From contig NZ_JAPEMM010000001.1 in assembly GCF_026342735.1 (NCBI RefSeq), forward strand, positions 4,216,001-4,280,000: 64,000 nt of DNA, in the 5' to 3' direction. Made by a program: the position numbers and the translations under genes. Every line of letters begins with the position of its first letter. Position 1 is the first letter of the stretch. This document shows positions 43,790 through 53,885 of the stretch, piece by piece. The stretch comes from Streptomyces sp. NBC_00193 (GTDB lineage: Bacteria; Actinomycetota; Actinomycetes; Streptomycetales; Streptomycetaceae). The notes under the pieces were generated by a model that had not been told where the DNA came from, did no database searches, and saw only the letters and a list, made by a program, of their open reading frames with translations.

Positions 43790-43816
43790 AAAGGGTGGCA
43801 CTGGGTGCCACCCTTT
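43790..43816 (+). terminator. dus terminator
   Basis: AAAGGGTGGCA (43790-43800), loop CTGGG, TGCCACCCTTT (43806-43816), followed by GTTCGTTC. It is the most classical-looking terminator in the window. Confidence 0.8.
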
Positions 43817-43820
43817 GTTC

Positions 43821-43835
43821 GTTCAAGTATTGAAC
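43821..43835. promoter_or_regulatory. Palindrome in the dus-ppdK gap
   Basis: GTTCAA, GTA, TTGAAC is a perfect 6-3-6 palindrome in an unusually AT-rich stretch 230 nt before ppdK. The 375-bp gap 43693-44067 holds the dus terminator, this site and the ppdK promoter region; I see no gene there. Confidence 0.5.
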
Positions 43836-44067
43836 GCAAATGTATCGATGATCGCTCATCGGAGCGGAAACAGGCCTCAGTGAGCATCCCATCCTTCGGG
43901 AACTGAAGGCTCTTCGTATGTTTCGGCTACTCGCCAGTTACATTCGATTGGCTGGCACCCAGGTGGTTACGGCCACATGACCGCCAAGTGGACGTACCCA
44001 TAAGCCTTCGATCTGGGTATGTTCCTGGCCGTCAGGGCAGCCACCGAGCCTCGAGGAGTCGAGACCC

Positions 44068-46776
<2,709 letters not shown>

Positions 46777-46812
46777 CCCCTCCACGGCCCCGCTGCAGGG
46801 GCCCCCACTGAC

Positions 46813-46854
46813 CGCGCCTGCCCCCGGGTTCCCTGACGTCCGGTGGCAGGCGCG
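46813..46854 (+). terminator. Candidate ppdK terminator
   Basis: CGCGCCTGCC (46813-46822) pairs with GGCAGGCGCG (46845-46854) over a 22-nt loop, 37 nt after the ppdK stop. Confidence 0.5.
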
Positions 46855-46856
46855 TC

Positions 46857-46942
46857 TATTTCCCCGGCGTTCCCCGGCCTTCCCCGGCGTTCGAGGGCGT
46901 TCCCCGCTGTTGCCGGGCGGCGTTCCCCGGTGTTCCCGGGGC
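46857..46942. repeat. Imperfect tandem GTTCCCCGGC repeats
   Basis: TTCCCCGGCG/CCTTCCCCGGCG/GTTCCCCG-type units of about 11 bp recur about seven times after ppdK. The 488-bp gap 46777-47264 holds this tract, the hairpins at 46813 and 46983 and the leader of the next gene, with no convincing gene. Confidence 0.6.
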
Positions 46943-46982
46943 TCAGTATTGGTTCAATGTTGTTCCAGATGCCTTAACGGCA

Positions 46983-47020
46983 ACAGGCGGTGGACGGATC
47001 CCCACCCGTCCACCGCCTGT
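46983..47020. terminator. 15-bp perfect hairpin in the ppdK downstream gap
   Basis: ACAGGCGGTGGACGG (46983-46997), loop ATCCCCAC, then the exact complement (47006-47020). It may be a second terminator or part of the leader of the winged-helix gene. Confidence 0.6.
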
Positions 47021-47264
47021 CGCCAATCCGCCGGACACGTCGGCGCTTCCCGGTGCGACCGACCGCCAGGCCCCGCAAAGCCCCCCACGGCCTTCGCGGA
47101 GCGTTTCGGTCGCGCCGGAGTGTGCCCGGCGGAGTACAGGATTTCGGTTGTCACACCTTCGCCGAAAGGGGTTTCAACTGTGGCTGAAAGGCCATGGTGA
47201 CCACGTGTGACGGCGTGCATACTCGAGGGGCGGGGGGATTGCGGTTGCACAGGTGGGGGTTCGG

Positions 47265-48350
47265 GTGCTGCGTATCCATTTCACTGGAGTGGACCTCGCG
47301 CGCGTAAGGATGGCAGGGCGTCCCGATGCGTTGTGGGAAACGATTCTGAGTTTTCACCGTTTACGAGACCGGCGGGATACCCGCCTCTTCGGCGATTGGC
47401 GTGCGGAAACACGCACCAGGTTGAATGGTGAAACACGACTTCTCGGTGCACTGATACCGAGCCGCGGGTATTTCCCCGATTTCCTGACCCCCACGGAGGG
47501 GCAGTACGGGTGGGACGTGGGCCTCGACGCCCTCCGCGGGATCCGCCCCGAGCGGCTGCGCCGCGAGCTCGTCCTGCTCGGCCGGGGCGTGGAGGCCGGC
47601 TCCGGCATGGCCGCGGCCTTCGGGATGCCTGCGGCGGCCGGCGGGAGCGCGTACCGCGGCCCGGAGACCCTGGTCCCCCGGCGCCTGCGGGACTTCATGG
47701 AGGGGGACACCGCGCATCTGCCCCGGCTGCTGGGGGAGCTGCGCGGGTACCACCGGGCGGCCGTGGAGCCGTACTGGAGCCACATCCAGGCGCAGATCGA
47801 GGCCGAGCGGGCCGCGCGGGGGCGGGCGCTGCTCGACGGCGGAGCGGACGAGCTGCTGGCCTCGCTGCCGCCGATGCTGCGGTGGCGGGCTCCGGTGCTG
47901 GAGTGCGACTACCCCGTGGACCGGGACGTACGGCTACGGGGGCGCGGGCTGCTGCTCCAGCCCTCCTTCTTCTGCCGGCGCACGGCGGTGACCCTGCACG
48001 ATCCGGAGCTGGCGCCCGTGCTGGTGTATCCGGCGGCGGCCGAGTCCTCCTCGGCCCAGGCCGGCGGCGAGGCGGCCCGGCCGGCGGAGGAGCGGCGCCG
48101 GCACCGCCAGCACACCCTGGGCAAGCTCGTCGGGCACACCCGGTCGGTGGTGCTCCAGGCGATCGGCGACGGGGCCACCACGAGCGAGCTGGCGCGCCGG
48201 GCCGGGGTCTCGCTGGCCTCCGCGAGCCAGCACGCGGGGGTCATGCGGGAGGCCGGGCTGGTCACCACGCTGCGGCGGGGCAACGCCGTGCTGCACACGG
48301 TGACGCCGCTCGGCGCTGCGCTGCTCAAGGGTGGGGCCGTGGTGTCGTGA
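47265..48350 (+). CDS. ArsR-type winged-helix transcriptional regulator
   Basis: From GTG 47265 (GTGGGGG site just upstream) the protein has 361 residues; GTG 47253 is an alternative. The N-terminal about 270 residues begin VLRIHFTGVDLARVRMAGRPDALWE, typical of a large Streptomyces regulator family with an unassigned domain. The C-terminal HTH (about 285-350) is LGKLVGHTRSVVLQAIGDGATTSELARRAGVSLASASQHAGVMREAGLV, an ArsR-like fold without metal ligands. The target is unknown. Confidence 0.85.
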   Translation: MLRIHFTGVDLARVRMAGRPDALWETILSFHRLRDRRDTRLFGDWRAETRTRLNGETRLLGALIPSRGYFPDFLTPTEGQYGWDVGLDALRGIRPERLRRELVLLGRGVEAGSGMAAAFGMPAAAGGSAYRGPETLVPRRLRDFMEGDTAHLPRLLGELRGYHRAAVEPYWSHIQAQIEAERAARGRALLDGGADELLASLPPMLRWRAPVLECDYPVDRDVRLRGRGLLLQPSFFCRRTAVTLHDPELAPVLVYPAAAESSSAQAGGEAARPAEERRRHRQHTLGKLVGHTRSVVLQAIGDGATTSELARRAGVSLASASQHAGVMREAGLVTTLRRGNAVLHTVTPLGAALLKGGAVVS

Positions 48351-48356
48351 CGCGCC

Positions 48357-48389
48357 GCACCCCGGCGGGTTCGTGACCCGTCGGGGTGC
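48357..48389 (+). terminator. Terminator after the winged-helix gene
   Basis: GCACCCCGGCGGGT (48357-48370) pairs with ACCCGTCGGGGTGC (48376-48389) with one G.U, loop TCGTG, 7 nt after the stop. Confidence 0.75.
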
Positions 48390-48414
48390 GGTTGCCGGTG
48401 CGGTGCGGCGCCGT

Positions 48415-48518
48415 TGCCGGGGGCTCCGCCCCCGGCACCCCGCGCCTCAAACGCCGGCGGGGCTGGATTTGGCCGCGCCGGAGCTGGATTTGGGCCTGCC
48501 GGAGCTGGATCTGGGCCT
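48415..48518. repeat. Dispersed element copy plus 21-bp tandem repeat
   Basis: A stem TGCCGGGGGC/GCCCCCGGCA (48415-48437) precedes the dispersed core CTCAAACGCCGGCGGGGCTGG (48446-48466). Two 21-bp units beginning GCCGGAGCTGGATYTGGG (48477-48497, 48498-48518) follow. It lies between convergent genes. Confidence 0.8.
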
Positions 48519-48532
48519 GCCGCGGGCTGTGA

Positions 48533-49693
48533 TCAGGTCCGGAACGGGCCCGTGACCTCGTACGTGATGCCGCCCGTCGAGCTGCCGCTCGTGCCGCGCT
48601 GGCTGCTGAAGTAGAGGCGGTTGCCGGCGGGGGAGAAGGCGGGGCCGGTGATCTCCGAGGAGGACTGGCCGGTGACCCGGAGGAAGGGGGCGACCACGTC
48701 GTCCGGGGTGATCACGCAGATCTCCAGGTTGCCGCCGTCCTCGGCGACGTACAGGTCGCCGTACGAGGAACCCGTGACGTTGTCGACGCCCGTCAGGGGG
48801 GCGTTGCCGCCGGGGACCAGGGAGTCGTCGTAGGCCAGCTCGTAGGTGCTGTTCGCGAGGTTGAGCTGCCAGACCCGGTTGTCGCCCTTGGTCGTGAACC
48901 ACACGGTGTCGTTGGCGTAGTGGCAGCCCTCGCCGCCGTTGAACTTCTTCGAGCCCGAGACCTGGGTCCGCGTGGTGGTCGGCGAGCCGTCCGGGTCCGG
49001 GACGTTGGCCCAGGTGAAGGAGCCGGAGGTGGCCGTGCCGGCCTTGAGGACCTGGAGGGTGCCGGAGGAGAGGTTGCCCCAGGTGGTGGGGATGAAGCGG
49101 TAGAAGCAGCCGCTGGTCTCGTCCTCGGTCAGGTAGATGACCTGGCGCACCGGGTCGGCGGCGGCCGCCTCGTGCTTGAAGCGGCCCATCGCGGGGCGCT
49201 GCACGGCCGCGTTCACGCCGTAGGGGTCGGTCTCGTAGACGTAGCCGAGGCTGACCTCCTCGCAGGACAGCCAGGTGTTCCACGGGGTCTTGCCGCCCGC
49301 GCAGTTCTGGCGGGTGTTGGAGAGGATCCGGTAGGCGCCGGTGATGGAGCCGGAGGAGTTGAACTTCACCGCGCTCGCACCGCCGGAGGGGTTGATCTCC
49401 GAGTTCGACACGTAGATCCAGCCCGTGCCGTCGGCGAAACAGGCGCCGCCGTCGGGGGCGCTGTGCCAGGTGTACGAGGTGCCGCCGACGGTCTGGCCGG
49501 AGCGCGCGATCACCCGGCTGCTGAAGCCGGCGGGCAGCATGATGCCGTTGGCGTCGGCGGCGCCGAGCGCCCCGTAGGGTCCGGCGCCGGGCTGGGCGGG
49601 GGCCGCGTAGGCCGCGCCGTGCATCAGCGTGCCGCCGAAGGCGGCGGCGGAGGAGCCGATGACGGCTCCGCGAAGGAAGGTACGACGTTCCAC
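48533..49693 (-). CDS. Tat-exported DUF839/PhoX-like protein
   Basis: The 386-residue protein starts at GTG 49693 after a GGAGTG site. The N-terminus VERRTFLRGAVIGSSAAAFGG is a Tat signal (RRTFLRG). The mature part has PhoX-type features: NTWLSCEEVSLGYVYETDPYG, GRFKHEAAAADPVRQVIYLTEDETSGCFYRF, VDNVTGSSYGDLYVAEDGGN and LYFSSQRG. PhoX phosphatases bind Ca2+/Fe3+; whether this one has phosphatase activity is unproven. A palindrome overlaps its promoter. Confidence 0.88.
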   Translation of the reverse strand: MERRTFLRGAVIGSSAAAFGGTLMHGAAYAAPAQPGAGPYGALGAADANGIMLPAGFSSRVIARSGQTVGGTSYTWHSAPDGGACFADGTGWIYVSNSEINPSGGASAVKFNSSGSITGAYRILSNTRQNCAGGKTPWNTWLSCEEVSLGYVYETDPYGVNAAVQRPAMGRFKHEAAAADPVRQVIYLTEDETSGCFYRFIPTTWGNLSSGTLQVLKAGTATSGSFTWANVPDPDGSPTTTRTQVSGSKKFNGGEGCHYANDTVWFTTKGDNRVWQLNLANSTYELAYDDSLVPGGNAPLTGVDNVTGSSYGDLYVAEDGGNLEICVITPDDVVAPFLRVTGQSSSEITGPAFSPAGNRLYFSSQRGTSGSSTGGITYEVTGPFRT

Positions 49694-49774
49694 GGTCACT
49701 CCTGTGGGAGGAGAGGCTCCGCGCCCGGTCGGGCGGGGAGTCACGCACGCGTCGAGGAACTTAGAACCGTCGAG

Positions 49775-49789
49775 TTGACGTGACGTCAA
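49775..49789 (-). promoter_or_regulatory. Palindrome over the putative -35 of the PhoX-like gene
   Basis: TTGACGT, G, ACGTCAA is a perfect 7-1-7 palindrome. Read on the gene strand, TTGACG is a consensus -35, with TCTAAG about 18 nt downstream as a weak -10. A protein binding the palindrome would block RNA polymerase. Confidence 0.6.
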
Positions 49790-49948
49790 TTCCATATGAC
49801 GCGGGAGCGACCGGAACGAGGTCAATCCGCCCGGGGGGTTTTCCCGGAAATCGAAGAGCCGTCCGTGCCGTATCGAAGCGGCTCGGGACGGCTTAATGCA
49901 GGACTTTCTGCCCTGGGGAGGGGGCCGGTGCGGGAGGATGGTGGAGTG

Positions 49949-50422
49949 ATGGACCACACTGCCGCCGCCCCTGCCGCCGCCGACATCACCGGCCGGGCCG
50001 ATCTCGACGTCGTGCTGCGCCGCTTCTACACGGCGGCCTTCGCCGATCCGCGGATCGGGCCCTTCTTCACGGAGATCGCCGGTACCGACCTCGACGTGCA
50101 CCTGCCCCGGATCACCGACTTCTGGGAGCGGGCCCTCTTCCGCAGCGCCGACTACCGGCGCGACGCCTTCGCCCCGCACGAGGCCCTCCAGTCGGCCCGC
50201 GCGATGACCGCCGAGGACTTCGGCCGCTGGGTGCAGCTGTGGCGGGCCACGATCGACGGACTGCACCGGGGGCCGAACGCGGAGCGGGCCAAGGCCCAGG
50301 GCGAGCGGATCGCGCTGACCCTGCACAAGCGGCTGGCCGGCGCCGAGGCCTCCCTGGAGAGTGCCGACGGGCTGGGCTTCGTACCGCTGGCGGCCCTGGA
50401 GCTGCGCTCGATGACGGCCTGA
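49949..50422 (+). CDS. Group 3-like truncated hemoglobin
   Basis: From ATG 49949 the protein is 157 residues, with GGAGTG just upstream. It has LDVVLRRFYTAAFADPRIGPFFTEIAGTDLDVHLPRITDFWERALF, matching the B-E helices, the distal region and the proximal part of group III truncated globins. The proximal haem-ligand His is likely within FAPHEALQSAR. It probably binds O2 or NO; the nearby nitrite reductase operon makes a nitrosative-stress link possible but unproven. Confidence 0.82.
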   Translation: MDHTAAAPAAADITGRADLDVVLRRFYTAAFADPRIGPFFTEIAGTDLDVHLPRITDFWERALFRSADYRRDAFAPHEALQSARAMTAEDFGRWVQLWRATIDGLHRGPNAERAKAQGERIALTLHKRLAGAEASLESADGLGFVPLAALELRSMTA

Positions 50423-50474
50423 CCTGCGGGTTCGTAGCGCTGCGAAGAAAATCCGAAAAAACTTCGCCGGCAGC

Positions 50475-50504
50475 GATGAGTTTCCCGAGGCCCCCCGGTC
50501 TACC
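50475..50504 (+). promoter_or_regulatory. Bipartite promoter-like motif before the VOC gene
   Basis: GATGAGTTT (50475-50483), a 13-nt spacer and GGTCTACC (50497-50504) lie 42 nt before the VOC ATG. They resemble an ECF-sigma promoter more than a HrdB one. The sigma factor is not in the window. Confidence 0.4.
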
Positions 50505-50545
50505 TCTCGACAGCAACGGAACGCGCCGAGAGAAGAGAGACCCCG

Positions 50546-50953
50546 ATGTCCTCCACCATGATCTTCGTCAACCTGCCGGTCAAGGACCTTGAGGCCACCA
50601 AGACCTTCTGGAGCAAGCTCGGTTACAGCTACAACGCCCAGTTCACCGACGAGAACTGCGCCTCGATGCCCATCACCGACTCGATCGTGGCGATGTTCCT
50701 GACCGAGGCCCGGTACAAGGACTTCACCCACAAGGCGATCGCCGACGCGACCAAGACCTCCGAGGTGCTGCTGTGTCTGAGCGCCGAGAGCCGCGACGCG
50801 GTCGACGAGCTCGTCGACGGGGCCCTGGCGGCCGGGGCCACCGAGCCCCGCCCCGCCCAGGACCACGGGGTCATGTACGGCCGCGCCTTCGACGACCTCG
50901 ACGGGCACACCTGGGAGATCATGTGGATGGACCCGTCGATCGTCCAGGCCTGA
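50546..50953 (+). CDS. VOC family (glyoxalase/extradiol fold) protein
   Basis: This 135-residue protein has two beta-alpha-beta-beta-beta modules: MIFVNLPVKDLEATKTFWSKLGYSYNAQFTDENCASM, then SRDAVDELVDGALAAGATEPRPAQDHGVMYGRAFDDLDGHTWEIMWMDP. The second module keeps the DLDGHTWE metal-type motif. The substrate is unknown. ATG 50546 lies shortly after an AGAGAAGAGAG site. Confidence 0.88.
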   Translation: MSSTMIFVNLPVKDLEATKTFWSKLGYSYNAQFTDENCASMPITDSIVAMFLTEARYKDFTHKAIADATKTSEVLLCLSAESRDAVDELVDGALAAGATEPRPAQDHGVMYGRAFDDLDGHTWEIMWMDPSIVQA

Positions 50954-50965
50954 GCCGGCCGGTCC

Positions 50966-51301
50966 TCAGCCGGAGGTCGCGGCGGTCCGCACCGGGTACG
51001 TACGGACCGCCACCTCCTCGTCGTCCAGGCAGTGCCCCGACTCCAGGTCGAAGCGCTGCTTGAGCAGCGGCGAGGCCACGAAGGCCCGTCCCGCGGCCGA
51101 GCCGACCAGCCCGCGCGAGAGCACCTGCGCCCCGGTGAAGGGGTCCTGGTTCCCGATGGCGTACGGGCGTCCCGCGCGGTCGACGAACACGGCGGCCTGG
51201 CTCCCGTCGGGCAGCAGCGCCGCCACCCCGCGCCCGGGGATCAGCGCCGACAGCTCGCACACGGTGAGCCATCCCTCCGCCACCTGCAGTTCCACGGTCA
51301 T
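50966..51301 (-). CDS. nirD: Nitrite reductase (NADH) small subunit NirD
   Basis: This 111-residue Rieske-fold protein starts at the ATGA overlap with the nirB stop. It has WLTVCELSALIPGRGVAALLPDGSQAAVFV and AIGNQDPFTGAQVLSRGLVGS. The Rieske Cys/His iron ligands are absent, as is normal for NirD. It pairs with NirB in cytoplasmic assimilatory nitrite reduction. Confidence 0.94.
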   Translation of the reverse strand: MTVELQVAEGWLTVCELSALIPGRGVAALLPDGSQAAVFVDRAGRPYAIGNQDPFTGAQVLSRGLVGSAAGRAFVASPLLKQRFDLESGHCLDDEEVAVRTYPVRTAATSG

Positions 51302-53883
51302 CGGGTGCCTCCCAGGGGCTCCAGGGTCAGAACGGTCAGGTCGGGCTTGACCTGGCCGCGCTCGGGGACGAACTTCACGCTCGGGTCGGGTGCGCCGGGG
51401 GCGTTGACGAAGGACACGAACCGGCGCAGCCGCTCCGGGTCGTCCAGGGTCTCGGCCCATTCGTCGCGGTAGTGCGCCACGTGGTCGGCCATCAGCGACT
51501 CCAGCTCCGCGCACAGCCCGAGCGAGTCGTGCACGATGACGTCCCGCAGGTGGTCGAGGCCGCCCTCCAGCCGGTCCAGCCAGGTGGAGGTCCGCTCCAG
51601 CCGGTCGGCGGTGCGGATGTAGAACATCAGGAACCGGTCGATGAGCCGGATCAGTTCGGCGTCGGACAGGTCCTGTGCCAGCAGGTCGGCGTGGCGCGGG
51701 GTGGCCCCGCCGTTGCCGCCGACGTAGAGGTTCCAGCCGCTCGCCGTCGCGATGATCCCGAAGTCCTTGCTCTGCGCCTCCGCGCACTCGCGGGCGCAGC
51801 CGGAGACCGCCGACTTCAGCTTGTGGGGGGCGCGCAGGCCCCGGTAGCGCAGCTCCAGGTCGATGGCCATCCGTACCGAGTCCTGGACCCCGTAGCGGCA
51901 CCAGGTCTGGCCCACGCAGGACTTCACGGTCCGCAGGGCCTTGCCGTACGCGTGCCCGGACTCGAAGCCGGCCTCGACGAGTCGGGCCCAGATGAGGGGG
52001 AGCTGGTCGATGGCGGCGCCGAAGAGGTCGATGCGCTGCCCGCCGGTGATCTTCGTGTAGAGGCCGAAGTCGCGGGCCACCTCGCCGATCACGATCAGCT
52101 TGTCGGGGGTGATCTCGCCCCCGGGGATGCGCGGGACCACCGAGTACGAGCCGTTGCGCTGCATGTTGGCGAGGAAGTGGTCGTTGGTGTCCTGGAGGGC
52201 GGCCTGCTCCCCGTCCAGGACGTAGCCGCTCGCACCGAGGGTGGGGGCGAGCGAGGCGATGATCGAACCGACGGTGGGCTTGCAGACCTCGCAGCCCTCG
52301 CCGCCGCGCGCCTCCTCGCGGCCGTGGCTGTCGAGGAGCTTCTCGTACGAGGTCACGCGCAGGGTGCGGACGATCTCGTAGAGCTCGGCGCGGGTGAAGG
52401 AGAAGCAGTTGCAGAGCCCCTTGTCGGCGGCCGGCGGCATCAGCTGGCCGATCACCTTGAGGCAGCTCCCGCAGCCGGTGCCCGCCTTGGTGCACTTCTT
52501 GACCTCGGGCACCGTGGTGTGGGCGGTGATCGCCTTCTTGGTGACGTTGTGGCAGGAGCAGATCACCGCGCCGTCCGGGAGCGAGGCCGGGCCCAGCGCG
52601 ACGGGTGCGCCGGCCCCGGCGGGCAGCACCAGCTGCTCGGGGGTGACGGGCGGTACGGAGCCGGTGAGCGGGCGGAGCAGGCCGTAGGAGTCGGCGTCGC
52701 CGACCAGGACGCCGCCGAGCAGCACGCCCTCGGAGGAGACGACCACCTTCTTGTAGACGCCGGAGCGGGAGTCGGAGTAGACGACGTCGAGGCTGCCGGC
52801 GGTGGCGCCGTGGGCGTCGCCGAAGGAGGCCACGTCCACGCCGAGGAGCTTGAGCTTGGTGGAGAGGTCGGCGCCGGTGAACTCCTTCTCGCGGCCCAGC
52901 AGGTCGGCCGCGGCCGTCTCCGCCATCTCGTATCCGGGGGCGACCAGGCCGTAGACGCGGCCGTCGGAGGCGAGCGCGCACTCGCCGATGGCGTAGACGT
53001 GCGGGTCGGAGGTGCGGCAGCGGGAGTCGACGGAGATGCCGCCGCGTTCGCCGACGGTCAGGCCGCTGTCGCGGGCGAGCTGGTCGCGGGGGCGGACACC
53101 GGCGGAGAAGACGACCAGGTCGGTGTCGACGCTGGAGCCGTCGGACAGCTTCATGCCGCTGACCGAGCCGTCCTCGCCGGTGAGGACCTCCTGGGTGCCG
53201 ACGCCCGTGTGGACGGTGAGCCCCATGTTCTCGATGGTGCGCAGCAGGGCCGCGCCGCCGCCCTCGTCGACCTGGACGGGCATCAGCCGGGGCGCGAACT
53301 CCACGACGCGGGTCGCCAGTCCGAGACCCTTGAGCGCGCCGGCGGCCTCCAGCCCGAGCAGGCCGCCGCCGACCACGGCGCCGGTGGTCCGGGTCTTGGC
53401 GTACTCCTCGATCGCGAGGAGGTCCTCGATGGTGCGGTAGACGAAACAGCCCGGGGCGTCCTTGCCGGGGACGGGCGGCACGAAGGGGTAGCTGCCGGTC
53501 GCGAGCACGAGCACGTCGTACGGGAACACCTGCCCCGAGCGGGCGGTGACGGTGCGGGCGTCGCGGTCGATGCTCTCGGCGGGGTCGTCGAGGTGCAGGG
53601 CGATCCCGTGCTCCTCCATGAAGGAGGCGGGGGTGAGGGAGAGGTCCTCGGGGGTGCTGCCGGAGAAGTACGAGGTCAGGTGCACGCGGTCGTAGGCGGG
53701 CCGCGGCTCCTCGCAGAGCACGGTGATCCGGTGCGTGGCGGTGGCGCCGAGTTCGGCGAGCGCCTCCAGGTAGCGCTGGCCGACCATGCCGTGGCCGATG
53801 AGCACGAGGGCGGGCCGGGTTCCGGGGGTGGTGGCGGTGGCCTGGGCGGTGGCCGGGGCGGGATGGGGCGTGGCTGCGGCCAT
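51298..53883 (-). CDS. nirB: Nitrite reductase (NADH) large subunit NirB
   Basis: The 861-residue protein starts MAAATPHPAPATAQATATTPGTRPALVLIGHGMVGQRYLEAL. Order: FAD/NADH domains (GAVVGGGLLGLEAAGALKGLG; YAIGECAL), a [2Fe-2S] BFD-like region (ICSCHNVTKKAI ... CTKAGTGCGSCLKVIG), and a second Cys pair (GCEVCKPT). The sirohaem/[4Fe-4S] domain follows with CVGQTWCRYGVQDSV and VSGCARECAEAQSKDFG. It reduces nitrite to ammonium with NADH. It is 2 nt downstream of the FAD oxidoreductase gene and overlaps nirD, one operon behind a GlnR-like box. Confidence 0.96.
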   Translation of the reverse strand: MAAATPHPAPATAQATATTPGTRPALVLIGHGMVGQRYLEALAELGATATHRITVLCEEPRPAYDRVHLTSYFSGSTPEDLSLTPASFMEEHGIALHLDDPAESIDRDARTVTARSGQVFPYDVLVLATGSYPFVPPVPGKDAPGCFVYRTIEDLLAIEEYAKTRTTGAVVGGGLLGLEAAGALKGLGLATRVVEFAPRLMPVQVDEGGGAALLRTIENMGLTVHTGVGTQEVLTGEDGSVSGMKLSDGSSVDTDLVVFSAGVRPRDQLARDSGLTVGERGGISVDSRCRTSDPHVYAIGECALASDGRVYGLVAPGYEMAETAAADLLGREKEFTGADLSTKLKLLGVDVASFGDAHGATAGSLDVVYSDSRSGVYKKVVVSSEGVLLGGVLVGDADSYGLLRPLTGSVPPVTPEQLVLPAGAGAPVALGPASLPDGAVICSCHNVTKKAITAHTTVPEVKKCTKAGTGCGSCLKVIGQLMPPAADKGLCNCFSFTRAELYEIVRTLRVTSYEKLLDSHGREEARGGEGCEVCKPTVGSIIASLAPTLGASGYVLDGEQAALQDTNDHFLANMQRNGSYSVVPRIPGGEITPDKLIVIGEVARDFGLYTKITGGQRIDLFGAAIDQLPLIWARLVEAGFESGHAYGKALRTVKSCVGQTWCRYGVQDSVRMAIDLELRYRGLRAPHKLKSAVSGCARECAEAQSKDFGIIATASGWNLYVGGNGGATPRHADLLAQDLSDAELIRLIDRFLMFYIRTADRLERTSTWLDRLEGGLDHLRDVIVHDSLGLCAELESLMADHVAHYRDEWAETLDDPERLRRFVSFVNAPGAPDPSVKFVPERGQVKPDLTVLTLEPLGGTR

Positions 53884-53885
53884 GA

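Noticed and set aside
46910..47200. 96-codon frame between ppdK and the winged-helix gene
   Set aside because: It overlaps a tandem repeat and a hairpin; the composition is not protein-like and there is no SD.
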